Made by a program: the position numbers and the translations under genes. Under the pieces are notes generated by a model, which had not been told where the DNA came from, searched no databases, and worked only from the letters and a program-made list of their open reading frames with translations. From Planococcus maritimus (lineage in GTDB: Bacteria; Bacillota; Bacilli; Bacillales_A; Planococcaceae), in contig NZ_CP016538.2 of the NCBI RefSeq assembly GCF_001687625.2, forward strand, positions 3,192,501 through 3,256,500: a stretch of 64,000 nucleotides of DNA, read 5' to 3'. Shown here one piece after another: positions 27,247 to 35,971 of this stretch (the first letter of the stretch is position 1; the number at the start of each line of letters is the position of its first letter).

Positions 27247-28530
27247 TTATTGACGGTCGATCAAATCTTGTGCACGTTTGACAGCGGCATCCCATTCTTC
27301 TTCAGGGTCTGCCCCATTCTGCACATTTTTCAACGCGTTCAACACTTCATTATTTACCGGGAAATATTTTACGCCTTTGAAGACAGCTGTATCGATATCT
27401 TGTGCTGCTTCTGCGAATACAGATGATGTGACTTGGCCGCCAAAGAACTCGTCTTCGTTGCCTGTGAACTCGTCCATTTCATACACAGCAGGAGCTGAAG
27501 GGAACAAGCCTTTTTCCTGGAATGACGTCAATTGGTTGTCAGCTGACACTAACCATTCCGTAAAGTCGTAAGCTTCCTGGGCATTTTCCGTTTCGCTTGG
27601 GATAGCTAAGTACGACCCGCCCCAGTTTGCAGCAAACTCAGTCGGCAATGTGGCCACTCTCCATTTGCCAGCAGCATCCGGCGCATTTCCTTCCATCCAG
27701 CCTTTCAGCCAGCCTGCGCCCAATTCGACCGCAAACTCACCTGTGTTGACGGCGTTGGCCCATTCAGGCGTCCACATTTCAAACTTCCCTACGACACCCG
27801 CTTCGTTCAGTTCGACCGCGTAATCATAGGCTTTTTTCACATCGTTGCCTTCTTGGCCAATCAATAATTCGCCTTCGGGATTCAAGTATGTTTCTTCCGA
27901 GGCATCCAGGTAGGCTCTAAACGCCATTTCGATGCTGTCGACAAAAGGTTTCCCGGTTTCTTCCAAAACTTGCAAGCCAGCTTCTTTGAAGGCTTCAGGG
28001 GAATCGATCATCGCCGAGACTTCTGCAGGATCTGTTGGCAAGCCAGCTTCTTCAAAGACATCAGCACGGTAGTACAAAGCTTTTGGCCCGATGTCAGTCG
28101 GCAAACCGAAGAGGAAATCACCTTCTTGGTTCGCTCCGGCATTCCATTTCCAATCCAAGTATTCCGCTTGAACATCTTCTGCCCCTAGCTCATACAAGTT
28201 TTCAAAGCTTCCTTGAGCTTCTTTGAATCGATCGAACTGGTCGACTTCTAGCATCGCAATATCAGGCGCGCCGCTTCCAGCAGATAAAGAAGTAAATAGC
28301 GCATCATGGTGTTCCGCCGTTTCTGAAACTTTTACATTGATGGTGACGTTCGGGTTTTCTGCTTCATACGCTTCAGCTAGTTCTTCATAGTTCGTAGCCC
28401 CAAAAGACCAAAAATCCAGTGTCACTTCGCCATCCTCGCCAGAAGTCGACTCTTCATCACTGCATGCTGCCAGTGTTGCAGAAAGTGCCAAAGTCATTCC
28501 AAGTACAGGCCATTTTTTCATGTTCTTCAT
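27247..28530 (-). CDS. Carbohydrate ABC transporter substrate-binding lipoprotein (SBP family 1)
   Basis: 427-residue sugar-binding lipoprotein. Signal MKNMKKWPVLGMTLALSAT with lipobox LAAC near residue 23, then an acidic Ser/Glu linker. Family 1 features: VTLDFWSFGATNYEELAEAYEAENP near residue 38, APDIAMLEVDQFDRF near residue 95 and NAQEAYDFTEWLVS near residue 330. AGGGGGAA precedes the start. First gene of the transporter operon, behind the LacI-type operators. Likely ligand a beta-glucoside or beta-gluco-oligosaccharide, judging by the GH1 gene; not proven by sequence. Confidence 0.93.
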   Translation of the reverse strand: MKNMKKWPVLGMTLALSATLAACSDEESTSGEDGEVTLDFWSFGATNYEELAEAYEAENPNVTINVKVSETAEHHDALFTSLSAGSGAPDIAMLEVDQFDRFKEAQGSFENLYELGAEDVQAEYLDWKWNAGANQEGDFLFGLPTDIGPKALYYRADVFEEAGLPTDPAEVSAMIDSPEAFKEAGLQVLEETGKPFVDSIEMAFRAYLDASEETYLNPEGELLIGQEGNDVKKAYDYAVELNEAGVVGKFEMWTPEWANAVNTGEFAVELGAGWLKGWMEGNAPDAAGKWRVATLPTEFAANWGGSYLAIPSETENAQEAYDFTEWLVSADNQLTSFQEKGLFPSAPAVYEMDEFTGNEDEFFGGQVTSSVFAEAAQDIDTAVFKGVKYFPVNNEVLNALKNVQNGADPEEEWDAAVKRAQDLIDRQ

Positions 28531-28623
28531 TTTATTTCCCCCTTATATGATAATCGACGTGCCTCCACTAAAATGATGATTACTGATTCGTGTTGAGCGA
28601 AAATAAAGCCTGTTCTAATTAAC

Positions 28624-28738
28624 GAAACCGGTTTCTATAATCGCTAAAAAAAATGAATTAAACCGCTTACATTTACAATAATAACTCAATTTTTTCATTA
28701 ATCAATCATTTATTTTATTAAATATGTAAACCGGTTTC
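28624..28738. promoter_or_regulatory. LacI-type operators upstream of the sugar transporter operon
   Basis: Two strong palindromes: GAAACCGGTTTC at 28624-28635 and TAAACCGGTTTC at 28727-28738, about 103 bp apart centre to centre, with a weaker AAACCGCTT at about 28660 between them. The spacing would allow repressor-mediated looping across the promoter. The rest of the 28531-28878 gap holds AT-rich promoter DNA and the next terminator. Confidence 0.75.
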
Positions 28739-28819
28739 GTTCATCCGGCGTGGTTACTGGTAATTATGGAATAAAAAATTTTTTACGACCCCTATATTAG
28801 CCAATAATCGAACAGCTAC

Positions 28820-28870
28820 AAAAAAAGCGTTAGCTTTGGAAGATTCTACGTTCCCCAAATCCTAACGCTT
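28820..28870 (-). terminator. Terminator of the DUF4317 gene
   Basis: Arms AAGCGTTAG / CTAACGCTT with a T run in the minus direction. Confidence 0.8.
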
Positions 28871-28878
28871 CAACTAAC

Positions 28879-30066
28879 CTACTCCAATTCTTCTTCCGCC
28901 AACAACTTAAATCCTTCCACGACTGTATCCTCTTCCACTTCGATCAGGATGCAGCGCCGGCCCTTGTAATTGACTTGTTTGACGTAACGTAAGTCTTCGG
29001 GGCCGATCTTAATTTCGGCGACTTTCGTGTTGATCTTAATCGATTTTGCCCCATATTTCGGCACGATGTGACTCGCTTTCATCTCGTACTTGCGGTCATC
29101 CGTCACTTGCTGGAACGCTTGCTCCACTTTCTCGGTGCTGATGTCTTTGATGCCGCTCGCTTTCAAGACGCGCTCGACTTCCTTGGAATCGAGCATTGGC
29201 GCCGGCTCGTCCTCGTCTTCTGCTTCCACTTCGAGCATGCTGTTGATCTCGTCGTAGACGCCCGCGAGCGTTCTCGAATTGACCTCATCGCCGATCACTT
29301 GCTTGACGATTTCTTCAAACACCACTTTATCATCTTCTGCGGTGGTGATTTCATCGCCATTCAGCACGTTTTCGATAAACTGGAAATCCGGCTTATTGGC
29401 TTTGGCCGCAGAATACAAGATGCGGTTGACGTCTGCCGCGTTGTTCGTGAAGCTCGGGAACAAGAAGCCGCCGACCGGCGACGACAGCTTAATGACCGGG
29501 TCCGCCATAATGTTCGACTTAAATTCCTTTTCGATAAAATCAAATACCAGCGACGATTTCGGCAGTTCGGTTTGGTTCATGCTGCTGAGGACGAACGGCG
29601 TCGTATAGACTTCGTCGCGCATGGCCGCTTCTGTCTCATCCGGCTCGCGTTTCGTCGTCTTGAAATACGTGCCGCGGATGAACGTGATGACCATGTCCTT
29701 GTCGTATGGCGTTTCTTCGACCATCTTCAAGGCGACGCGCTGCATATTGTCTTTCCAGCCTTCTGCATCGTCTGCATGAAGCCCTTCGTACAATAGCGTC
29801 TGCGTATGGTCGGCCTGCCCTTCTTCCGGGCGCTGGAACTTCACTTCAAATAGCTTGATATCGAGCTTGCCTGCGAGCACTTTCTTGAAATTGGCCAAAA
29901 ACAGCTCTTGCTGCTCGCGCTCGAGCATCGCAAACGAGCGGCTCTCCTCGTGGAAGATCTCACTTGTCTCTTGCTTGATATATACATTGTAAATCTCGGC
30001 GATTTTTAGTAAATCCGTCTCCAACTTAAACTGCTTGCGGATCTCGGCAATGTCTTTTTTGTTCAT
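28879..30066 (-). CDS. DUF4317 domain-containing protein
   Basis: 395-residue cytosolic protein that I recognise as DUF4317 from the N-terminal MNKKDIAEIRKQFKLETDLLKI, the central VYTTPFVLSSMNQTELPKSSLVFDFIE near residue 170 and the C-terminal ASHIVPKYGAKSIKINTKVAEIKI. The start is set at 30066; the longer ORF upstream runs into the terminator of the next gene. It is acidic in the region around residues 290-310. No membrane segment, no catalytic motif that I can identify. Function unknown. Confidence 0.88.
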   Translation of the reverse strand: MNKKDIAEIRKQFKLETDLLKIAEIYNVYIKQETSEIFHEESRSFAMLEREQQELFLANFKKVLAGKLDIKLFEVKFQRPEEGQADHTQTLLYEGLHADDAEGWKDNMQRVALKMVEETPYDKDMVITFIRGTYFKTTKREPDETEAAMRDEVYTTPFVLSSMNQTELPKSSLVFDFIEKEFKSNIMADPVIKLSSPVGGFLFPSFTNNAADVNRILYSAAKANKPDFQFIENVLNGDEITTAEDDKVVFEEIVKQVIGDEVNSRTLAGVYDEINSMLEVEAEDEDEPAPMLDSKEVERVLKASGIKDISTEKVEQAFQQVTDDRKYEMKASHIVPKYGAKSIKINTKVAEIKIGPEDLRYVKQVNYKGRRCILIEVEEDTVVEGFKLLAEEELE

Positions 30067-30103
30067 CTCTATTTCCAACTCCCAGCTAATAAAATCCATG
30101 TGT

Positions 30104-30148
30104 TTGCAAAAAAAGAGCATCCAAGCCAAGTTGCTTTGGACACTCTTT
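30104..30148 (-). terminator. Terminator of the AEC transporter gene
   Basis: Arms AAAGAG..CCAA and TTGG..CTCTTT with a long T run in the minus direction. Confidence 0.75.
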
Positions 30149-30211
30149 CATTATAACAAGAATTCAGCAGGAAACCGGGATTGCCCTTGTGGATTTCCAA
30201 ATCCTCGGCAT

Positions 30212-31117
30212 TTACAAAACCAGCAGCAAGACCGGAATCGTGACGATGCTCGCCAAGGTACTGACGAACATCGCGCTCGACACCATTTCAGGATTCATAT
30301 TGAACTTGATGGCAAGCAGTGTCGTTGTGACGGCCGCTGGGGTTGCCGCAGAAACCAACAACACTTTTGCTTCTAGTGAGCCCCCGGGATATAGCCAGGC
30401 CAATAGAACGAAAGCGATGGCTGGAAAAGCAACCAATTTCAGCACGGCCGCTGTCCCGATGAACTTCAATACCGTCTTGATTTGAATCGAAGCCAAGGTG
30501 ATCCCGAGCAGCGTCAACAGCACTGGCACCGCCGCCTGCCCCAGTAAGCCTGTTGCATTGCCGAGCGCTTCAGGAACCGCAATGCCCGTTATTTTCAGGA
30601 TCAGGCCGGTAGTGATAGCGATAAAGCCGGGCATGCGGATGATGGTAATGAAAATCGCCGTCTTGGAAACATCTGCGTGATTCGATGCGTAAAAAATGCC
30701 AGCTGAATTCATCAGCAAAGATTGCATAACCACATAAATAATCGCGATCGCCATGCCTTCATCCCCGAAGGCGAACAACACGATCGGCAAGCCATAGTTT
30801 CCCGTGTTTGGAAACGCGCTCGCGAGCATCATCGTATTGCGGTATGACAGATCCCATCCGAGTACGAAGCCTAGAAATGTGATCACCCCCGCAAACAAGA
30901 CAAACAGCAAGACCGCAAACAGCACAATTCTCCCTAAATCCCCCAAATCCAATGAAGACGTCGTGACGGAATGGAAAAATAGAGCCGGGCTGAACACGTA
31001 GATGCACAAATCCGACACCGGTTTTTTGTCGACGTCCATAAATTTCCCGACAAAAAAGCCGATGCCAAGCAAGACAAAGACCGGCAAAATGACATTGATG
31101 ATTTCACTGACAATCAT
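30212..31117 (-). CDS. AEC family transporter (malate/auxin efflux carrier type, YwkB-like)
   Basis: 301-residue integral membrane protein, ten or so hydrophobic segments in two halves, as in the AEC family. Start ATG 31117 (MIVSEIINVILPVFVLLGIGFF), preceded by GGAGAG; a GTG three codons upstream is the nominal ORF start. Family marks: FVGKFMDVD after the first helix, ASAFPNTGNYGLPIVLFAFG near residue 98 and LVSAATPAAVTTTLLAIKFN near residue 255. The neighbours (2-hydroxycarboxylate carrier, CitA-type sensor and regulator) suggest transport of malate or a related dicarboxylate. Direction of transport is not determined. Confidence 0.9.
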   Translation of the reverse strand: MIVSEIINVILPVFVLLGIGFFVGKFMDVDKKPVSDLCIYVFSPALFFHSVTTSSLDLGDLGRIVLFAVLLFVLFAGVITFLGFVLGWDLSYRNTMMLASAFPNTGNYGLPIVLFAFGDEGMAIAIIYVVMQSLLMNSAGIFYASNHADVSKTAIFITIIRMPGFIAITTGLILKITGIAVPEALGNATGLLGQAAVPVLLTLLGITLASIQIKTVLKFIGTAAVLKLVAFPAIAFVLLAWLYPGGSLEAKVLLVSAATPAAVTTTLLAIKFNMNPEMVSSAMFVSTLASIVTIPVLLLVL

Positions 31118-31178
31118 GGCGTTCACTCTCCATCAGAAAGAGGGAAAGGATTTCCCCCCTCCCCCAAAGTCTACTTTA

Positions 31179-32486
31179 TTAAATGAAAAACGGGATAAAG
31201 ATGCTGGCCAATAACAAGATCAATGCGCCACCGAGGCGGGAAGAAATCTGCGCAAATGGCATCAATTCCATGCGTCTTGCCGCAGACAGTACCGCAACAT
31301 CACCGGTTCCGCCCATATTCGCCATACATAATCCTGCCGTGATGGCTGCTTCGATTGGATAAAAGCCCATGAATTTCCCGACGACTCCTGCTCCCACAAC
31401 AGCCCCGAGAACGACAGCCAAGACAATGAGCACATACTCAATGCTCAAGGCATTCAGCACGGCTTCGAGATCTGTATAGGCTACCCCAATGCCCACTAGC
31501 AAGGCATTAGTCCAGTTGCGCGCCACGAACTCATACCACTGGCTCGCGCCTTCTACGATGATTTCTGGCATGACGTTCGCAACTTTGAGAGCTGCCACTA
31601 AAATGATCATGATGGCATAAGGGTGCAATGGAATAAAATCGCCCAATAGATTGCCTAAAATATAAAACGATACAGCCGCCAAGACGCCGATGCCCATTTT
31701 CGCCAAATCGTAACTCGGCGTTTCTTTTTTCTCGTAATGGAAATTGCGTATCAATTGGCCATTACCCGTCAAGCTCGGATATTTATTGCCGATCAAGTTC
31801 AATACGCTCGCCAAGATGATGGCGAAGACATTCCCGAGCGCCAAGGCCGGAACGAGTATCGATAAATAATAGCCCGGTTCATTGCCGAGCATTTCCGAAT
31901 ACACTTGAGACATCGGCACAGCGCCTGCACCCATGCCGCCGCCCATGATCGGCATGGCGATGACAAGCACCGCTTCTTGAACACTAAACCCTAATACCAT
32001 GCCGACTAAGGCAGCCAGACCAACCGCTCCTGCAACCGCAGCGAGTAATGGCAACGCATAGCGGACGCCTGCTTTTACCAAGATCTTCGATTCCATCCCT
32101 AAAATACTGCCTGTAATCAAAGCCGCAATATAGAAGTTGAGAAAGTCTCCGTCTTTCATGAATTCCGTAATCCCCGCCGTCGTGCTTTCGGGCATAAGAC
32201 CACTATAGACCATATAAGCAGACCCGAAAATAGCGACAATCGCACCGCCTCCAAGGAACGTGCGAACGATTGGCATATGATTACCGAACCAGCCCAGTAA
32301 TTCCCCGAGCACCATCGTAATGAGCAATGCGCCGATCATGCCAGCTGGCAAATTTTCAGTATACATCGCATAAAGTGCGATTGCGGCGAAAACCCCAAAC
32401 CACAGAATCGGCATATTGAAAATCGTGAATTTGTCTTTCAAATTTCGAGCCGGCAGCTGCGGCGGGATCTTATTCGTTTCCTTCAT
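31179..32486 (-). CDS. 2-hydroxycarboxylate transporter (CimH/CitS family, malate/citrate)
   Basis: 435-residue sodium or proton symporter for malate and/or citrate. Two family-specific reentrant-loop motifs are visible: the GGMGAGAVPMSQ region near residue 196 and ANMGGTGDVAVLSAARRMELMPFAQISSRLGG near the C-terminus (the Arg of the SARR segment binds the carboxylate in CitS). About 11-12 hydrophobic segments. AAGAGGTG precedes the start. A cre-like site lies 40-55 bp upstream, and a CitA/CitB-type two-component system follows upstream, so expression is probably induced by the dicarboxylate and repressed by good sugars. CimH of Bacillus subtilis is the best-known relative. Confidence 0.93.
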   Translation of the reverse strand: MKETNKIPPQLPARNLKDKFTIFNMPILWFGVFAAIALYAMYTENLPAGMIGALLITMVLGELLGWFGNHMPIVRTFLGGGAIVAIFGSAYMVYSGLMPESTTAGITEFMKDGDFLNFYIAALITGSILGMESKILVKAGVRYALPLLAAVAGAVGLAALVGMVLGFSVQEAVLVIAMPIMGGGMGAGAVPMSQVYSEMLGNEPGYYLSILVPALALGNVFAIILASVLNLIGNKYPSLTGNGQLIRNFHYEKKETPSYDLAKMGIGVLAAVSFYILGNLLGDFIPLHPYAIMIILVAALKVANVMPEIIVEGASQWYEFVARNWTNALLVGIGVAYTDLEAVLNALSIEYVLIVLAVVLGAVVGAGVVGKFMGFYPIEAAITAGLCMANMGGTGDVAVLSAARRMELMPFAQISSRLGGALILLLASIFIPFFI

Positions 32487-32525
32487 TCTTGGACACCTCT
32501 TTTTTTTGAGCTTGCGCCACTTTCA

Positions 32526-32540
32526 GGTAAGCGCTTTCAA
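32526..32540 (-). promoter_or_regulatory. cre-like site (CcpA) upstream of the hydroxycarboxylate carrier gene
   Basis: Minus strand TTGAAAGCGCTTACC fits the consensus WTGNAANCGNWNNCW at all but the last position. It lies 40 bp upstream of the start codon, suitable for carbon catabolite repression. Confidence 0.65.
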
Positions 32541-32606
32541 TGTATTTCATATTTTAGACAAATTTCAGACAACTTCTAGCTTATGAAAGTATTGGTTTTA
32601 TTGTAA

Positions 32607-32638
32607 TTAAAAAAAGCAGCCGCATTGGCTGCTTTTTT
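32607..32638. terminator. Terminator of the two-component operon
   Basis: Arms AAAAAGCAGCC and GGCTGCTTTTT, T-rich on both sides. Confidence 0.75.
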
Positions 32639-32655
32639 AGTAGAAATCGTGCTTT

Positions 32656-32776
32656 CCGAAGCTTATTGCTCGCTTTCCGTGGGGCGGGAATCGAGCCTCC
32701 TCGTCACTTCGTTCCTGCGGGGTCTCTCAAACCCGCTAGTCCCACTGGAGTCGAGCAAACGCTTCTCCAAACACTC
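32656..32776 (+). repeat. Dispersed palindromic repeat, family A, copy 2
   Basis: About 121 bp, nearly identical to the core at 20261-20391 and to the inverted copy around 40165-40284; it lacks the longer flanks that those two share. It sits between the terminator and the 3' end of the response-regulator gene. The rest of 32487-32834 holds the cre site and promoter DNA. Confidence 0.85.
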
Positions 32777-32834
32777 AGACATCTCACTGAACTTCTTTAA
32801 TGAATTAATGTTTTCCAAAGCTCCATCCTCACTT

Positions 32835-33551
32835 TCAAAGATAAGGATCAAGACGATTAGCGTTTTCCGAGACTAAACGGTATTGATAGATGGGCCGGCC
32901 GACGCCGTAGGTCAAGTCTTCCTGCAAATAGCCGATGGCACTGAGGAATTTCAGGTATTTCCGTACGGAGACCCTGGAAATATGGGCTGACTGCGCCAAT
33001 TCATCTGTCGAAAATACCCCACCTTCATTTGCCAAGATCACTTTTTGAATGGTTTGCAAGGTCGCTTTTGTTAGTCCTTTCGGCAACGATTGGACAGTCG
33101 TTGCCGCCGAAGCCGGTTGCTGTTTTCTGCCGAGCAGGCTGTCGATCTCCTGCTGGCTAATTTGTTTATTGTCATGCAGTTTATGGAAATTGTCTTGGTA
33201 TTGCAGGAGTGCTTCCTGGAAGCGGCTGAACTCGAAGGGCTTGATTAAATAATCGGAAGCCCCGAGCCTTAAGGCGTGCTGGATTTGCCGAATTTCAGAG
33301 GCCGCCGTGATCAAGATGACGTCGAGATCCAGCTGTTGTTCGCGGAGCATTTGCAAAAATTCGATACCAGTCAGGCCGGGCATATGGATGTCGAGCAGCA
33401 CCAAATCGATGTCTGATTCAGCCAGGATCGCGATGGCATGCTGGGCGTTTTCGGCAGCACCGATCACCTCGAAACCTTCCATCCGCCCGACGAATTGCTG
33501 GTTCAAGGCAGCAACCATCGGGTCATCTTCTACTATCATTACTTTAATCAT
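32835..33551 (-). CDS. Response regulator, CitB/DctR/MalR type
   Basis: 238-residue cytosolic regulator. Receiver domain at residues 1-120 with acidic pocket EDDPMV, phosphoacceptor Asp in VLLDIHMPGLTG near residue 54 and the conserved Lys in DYLIKPFEF. The C-terminal part is the winged-helix type of CitB regulators: LTKATLQTIQKVILANEGGVFSTDELAQSAHISRVSVRKYLKFL. Start set at 33551 (MIKVMIVEDDP); the nominal ORF begins 25 residues earlier inside the kinase gene. It overlaps the sensor kinase gene by 8 bp. It probably activates the neighbouring carboxylate carriers. Confidence 0.93.
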   Translation of the reverse strand: MIKVMIVEDDPMVAALNQQFVGRMEGFEVIGAAENAQHAIAILAESDIDLVLLDIHMPGLTGIEFLQMLREQQLDLDVILITAASEIRQIQHALRLGASDYLIKPFEFSRFQEALLQYQDNFHKLHDNKQISQQEIDSLLGRKQQPASAATTVQSLPKGLTKATLQTIQKVILANEGGVFSTDELAQSAHISRVSVRKYLKFLSAIGYLQEDLTYGVGRPIYQYRLVSENANRLDPYL

Positions 33552-35157
33552 CGGTTTCACCCCTTGCTTCATACGGTAACACCAACTCAAACGTCGTGCC
33601 TTCGTTTTCCTCGGAAGCCACTTCAATTGAGCCTTCGAGTTTATCTACGCTGTTTTTCACTAAATGCAACCCAAATCCGCGGTGGTAGCCCTCTTTACTA
33701 GAGACGCCCTTTTCGAACATCGTTTCCTGCAATTCTGTGTCAATGCCGGTTCCTGTATCGCTGATCGTGATCGTCAGTAATTCATCGATATAAGAAAAAG
33801 TGGCGTGCACCTGTTTATGTTCAGTCGCTTGGACATTGTCGATTGCGTTGTCGATCACATTGCCGATAATCGTAATTAGCTCGTGTGTGACCGCGGGATC
33901 GTCTGGTTTCGGGATATCGGTCTCGCAGCTGATTGAAAGATTAACTTGCGCTTCTCTCGCGAAACTGATTTTCCCGAGGATAAAGCCTGCCAACACCGGA
34001 TCTTTGATGGAGCGCGTCACATTTCCGACTTCCACAGCCTGATGTTGGACCAATTTTGCGATAAATTGCGACACTTGCTCGTATTGTTCCATTTTGATCA
34101 AGCCCAGCAAGACATGCAGTTGATTCATAAATTCGTGCGATTGCGCTCGCAAAGTTTCCGCATACATCTCGACACCGGTCAGCTGTTCGGCTAGCACATC
34201 GATTTCCGTCTTGTCCCGGAATGTCACCATCGCACCGATCACTTGGCCATTCACTAGTAACGGCACTTGATTCGATAAAATCGACATTCCATTAAGCTCC
34301 TGCTCCTCATCCAAAACGGTGCGTTTTTCAACCAGCACATGGCTCGTCACAAGGCCTGGCAGAAATTCATGGATATCCTTTCCAATCGGTTCACGGCCTT
34401 TGAATCCTGCTTTTTCGAACAGCTCTCTCGCCGACCGGTTGGCAAGCATGATGCGTGCATGTTGATCGATTGCGATAACGCCTTCATAAACGGAATGAAG
34501 CATTTGGTTGCGCTCTTCGTGAATGCGCGCAATTTCTGGAGGCTCCAATCCAAATAGGCTCTTTTTAATATAACGCGCCAAAAACAAGGCGCCGAGAATC
34601 CCGAACAATAATCCGATCAATGAGCCAATCCACAAGGTTCGTTGGTTTTGCTCAATCGCTGCTTCTACTTCCTCTAAGGAAATACCGACCGCGACTGCGC
34701 CGATTTGATTATCGCTTTCATCAAAAACCGGTGTGAACGAACGGACCGATTGCCCGAGCGTCCCTTCCGCACGCGATGTATATTCTTCGCCTGCTATCAC
34801 ACGTTGTTCATCGCCTCCGGCAAACGCCTTGCCAACATTGTCCGGATTCGGATGCGATTTGCGGATACCGTCCATATCCATGACCACCACGAACAATACA
34901 TCGGCTGCTTGTTGCACAGCCAGCGCGTAATCCTGGATATTTGCTTCCGCCGTTTCTTCCTCTAAGCCTTCTTGAATGACTTCTGACTCTGCCGCTGTCC
35001 GGGAAATGCTGATGGCTTTCCCTTCCAGTTGTCGTTCGATCCGATCGCCTGATGTATCGGCCACTAGTAGATTAGTGATTACCAGTGACATTAATACCAC
35101 TAATAACACAAACAGGATAATAATCGTATTCAATTTAAATCGTGATAAAAACGCCAT
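33544..35157 (-). CDS. Sensor histidine kinase, CitA/DcuS/MalK family
   Basis: 537-residue membrane kinase sensing extracellular di- or tricarboxylates. Start 35157 (MAFLSRFKLN) with GAGGTG upstream. Order: membrane helix at about 8-30, extracytoplasmic PASp/sCACHE-like domain with the family motif DMDGIRKSHPNPDNVGKAF, second helix around 180-200 (LWIGSLIGLLFGILGALFLARYI), cytoplasmic PAS, then the CitA-type phosphoacceptor SHEFMNQLHVLLGLI near residue 345 and HATPase motifs NVIDNAIDN and DTGTGID. Overlaps the response regulator gene. Known relatives sense citrate (CitA), malate (MalK) or C4-dicarboxylates (DcuS); the neighbouring carriers favour malate or citrate. Confidence 0.93.
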   Translation of the reverse strand: MAFLSRFKLNTIIILFVLLVVLMSLVITNLLVADTSGDRIERQLEGKAISISRTAAESEVIQEGLEEETAEANIQDYALAVQQAADVLFVVVMDMDGIRKSHPNPDNVGKAFAGGDEQRVIAGEEYTSRAEGTLGQSVRSFTPVFDESDNQIGAVAVGISLEEVEAAIEQNQRTLWIGSLIGLLFGILGALFLARYIKKSLFGLEPPEIARIHEERNQMLHSVYEGVIAIDQHARIMLANRSARELFEKAGFKGREPIGKDIHEFLPGLVTSHVLVEKRTVLDEEQELNGMSILSNQVPLLVNGQVIGAMVTFRDKTEIDVLAEQLTGVEMYAETLRAQSHEFMNQLHVLLGLIKMEQYEQVSQFIAKLVQHQAVEVGNVTRSIKDPVLAGFILGKISFAREAQVNLSISCETDIPKPDDPAVTHELITIIGNVIDNAIDNVQATEHKQVHATFSYIDELLTITISDTGTGIDTELQETMFEKGVSSKEGYHRGFGLHLVKNSVDKLEGSIEVASEENEGTTFELVLPYEARGETDD

Positions 35158-35256
35158 GTGGCACCTCATTTTTTACTGCAGAAAAGTTCGTCTAATCAGT
35201 TGTATCTACTATAAGTCATAATTTCCATAAAGAAAATCACTGGAATGAACTAAAAA

Positions 35257-35283
35257 AGCAGCTACAAATGTATGCAGCTGCTT
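35257..35283 (-). terminator. Terminator of the NAD(P)-binding protein gene
   Basis: Arms AAGCAGCT and AGCTGCTT; T run in the minus direction. Confidence 0.7.
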
Positions 35284-35297
35284 GGCTTGTTAATAAT

Positions 35298-35915
35298 TCA
35301 CGTCGCAATCCCAACAGACTTCTTGTCATAAGCTGGATCTTTCAGCGCCTTCAAAATAAAATGCGCCACGTCCGCACGTGGAATGGTTCTTGATTTCCCT
35401 GGTACACCTGTTTCTGCTTCCCGGTACTTTCCGCTAAAGGAATCATTGGTCAAGCCCATCGGCCGGACGATCGTATAATTCAGCCCTGCTTCTTCAATCG
35501 CATCAACAGCGGCGCGGTGATCGATCAGCACTTGCTTTAATACGCCCATCATCACTTTCCCGCCAATGCCTGGGAGTTCATCGTTAATGCCCGCAGATGC
35601 CGTGTAGACGATGCGCTTGACGCCATGCTGTTGCATGCCGGCCACAATGTTTTTCGCCATCGTTCGCAGGTCGTCTGATTTTTTCATACCTTGATTCGAA
35701 CCTAAGCAAGACACCACTGCGTCATGTCCGGCAATCGCTGCGGCGACTTGTTCCACGTGGAACGCATCTCCTTGGACCACTGTTAAGTTCTCCCCCGTCA
35801 CTTTTAATTTATCAGGAGTTCTCACGAACGCTGTCACATCAAAGCCTTGCTCCATAGCTTGTTGGACGACCAAACGGCCTACACCGCCCGTTGCCCCGAA
35901 TACGATGATTTTCAT
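35298..35915 (-). CDS. NAD(P)-binding, atypical SDR family protein (YwnB-like)
   Basis: 205-residue cytosolic protein with a Rossmann start MKIIVFGATGGVGRLVVQQA, then RTPDKL and the NAD(P)H-binding domain pattern VVQGDAFHVEQVAAAIAGHDAVVSCLGSN near residue 50, VYTASAG near residue 105 and NYTIVRPMGLTND near residue 145. It matches the NAD(P)H-binding (NmrA/BVR-B-like) reductase group, not classical SDR, since the YxxxK pair is not in the usual place. AGGTGA lies upstream of the start. Substrate unknown. A parS-like sequence lies inside the gene. Confidence 0.88.
   Translation of the reverse strand: MKIIVFGATGGVGRLVVQQAMEQGFDVTAFVRTPDKLKVTGENLTVVQGDAFHVEQVAAAIAGHDAVVSCLGSNQGMKKSDDLRTMAKNIVAGMQQHGVKRIVYTASAGINDELPGIGGKVMMGVLKQVLIDHRAAVDAIEEAGLNYTIVRPMGLTNDSFSGKYREAETGVPGKSRTIPRADVAHFILKALKDPAYDKKSVGIAT
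35749..35764. other. parS-like palindrome (14/16) inside an SDR gene
   Basis: TGTTCCACGTGGAACG: perfect inner palindrome GTTCCACGTGGAAC, differing at two positions from TGTTCCACGTGAAACA. Weaker than the sites at 8724 and 60533. Confidence 0.4.
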
Positions 35916-35971
35916 CAGGCTTCACCTTGCTTTCTTAGGATTTTATTCAAGTTATAACTGCTCGGAAAGAG

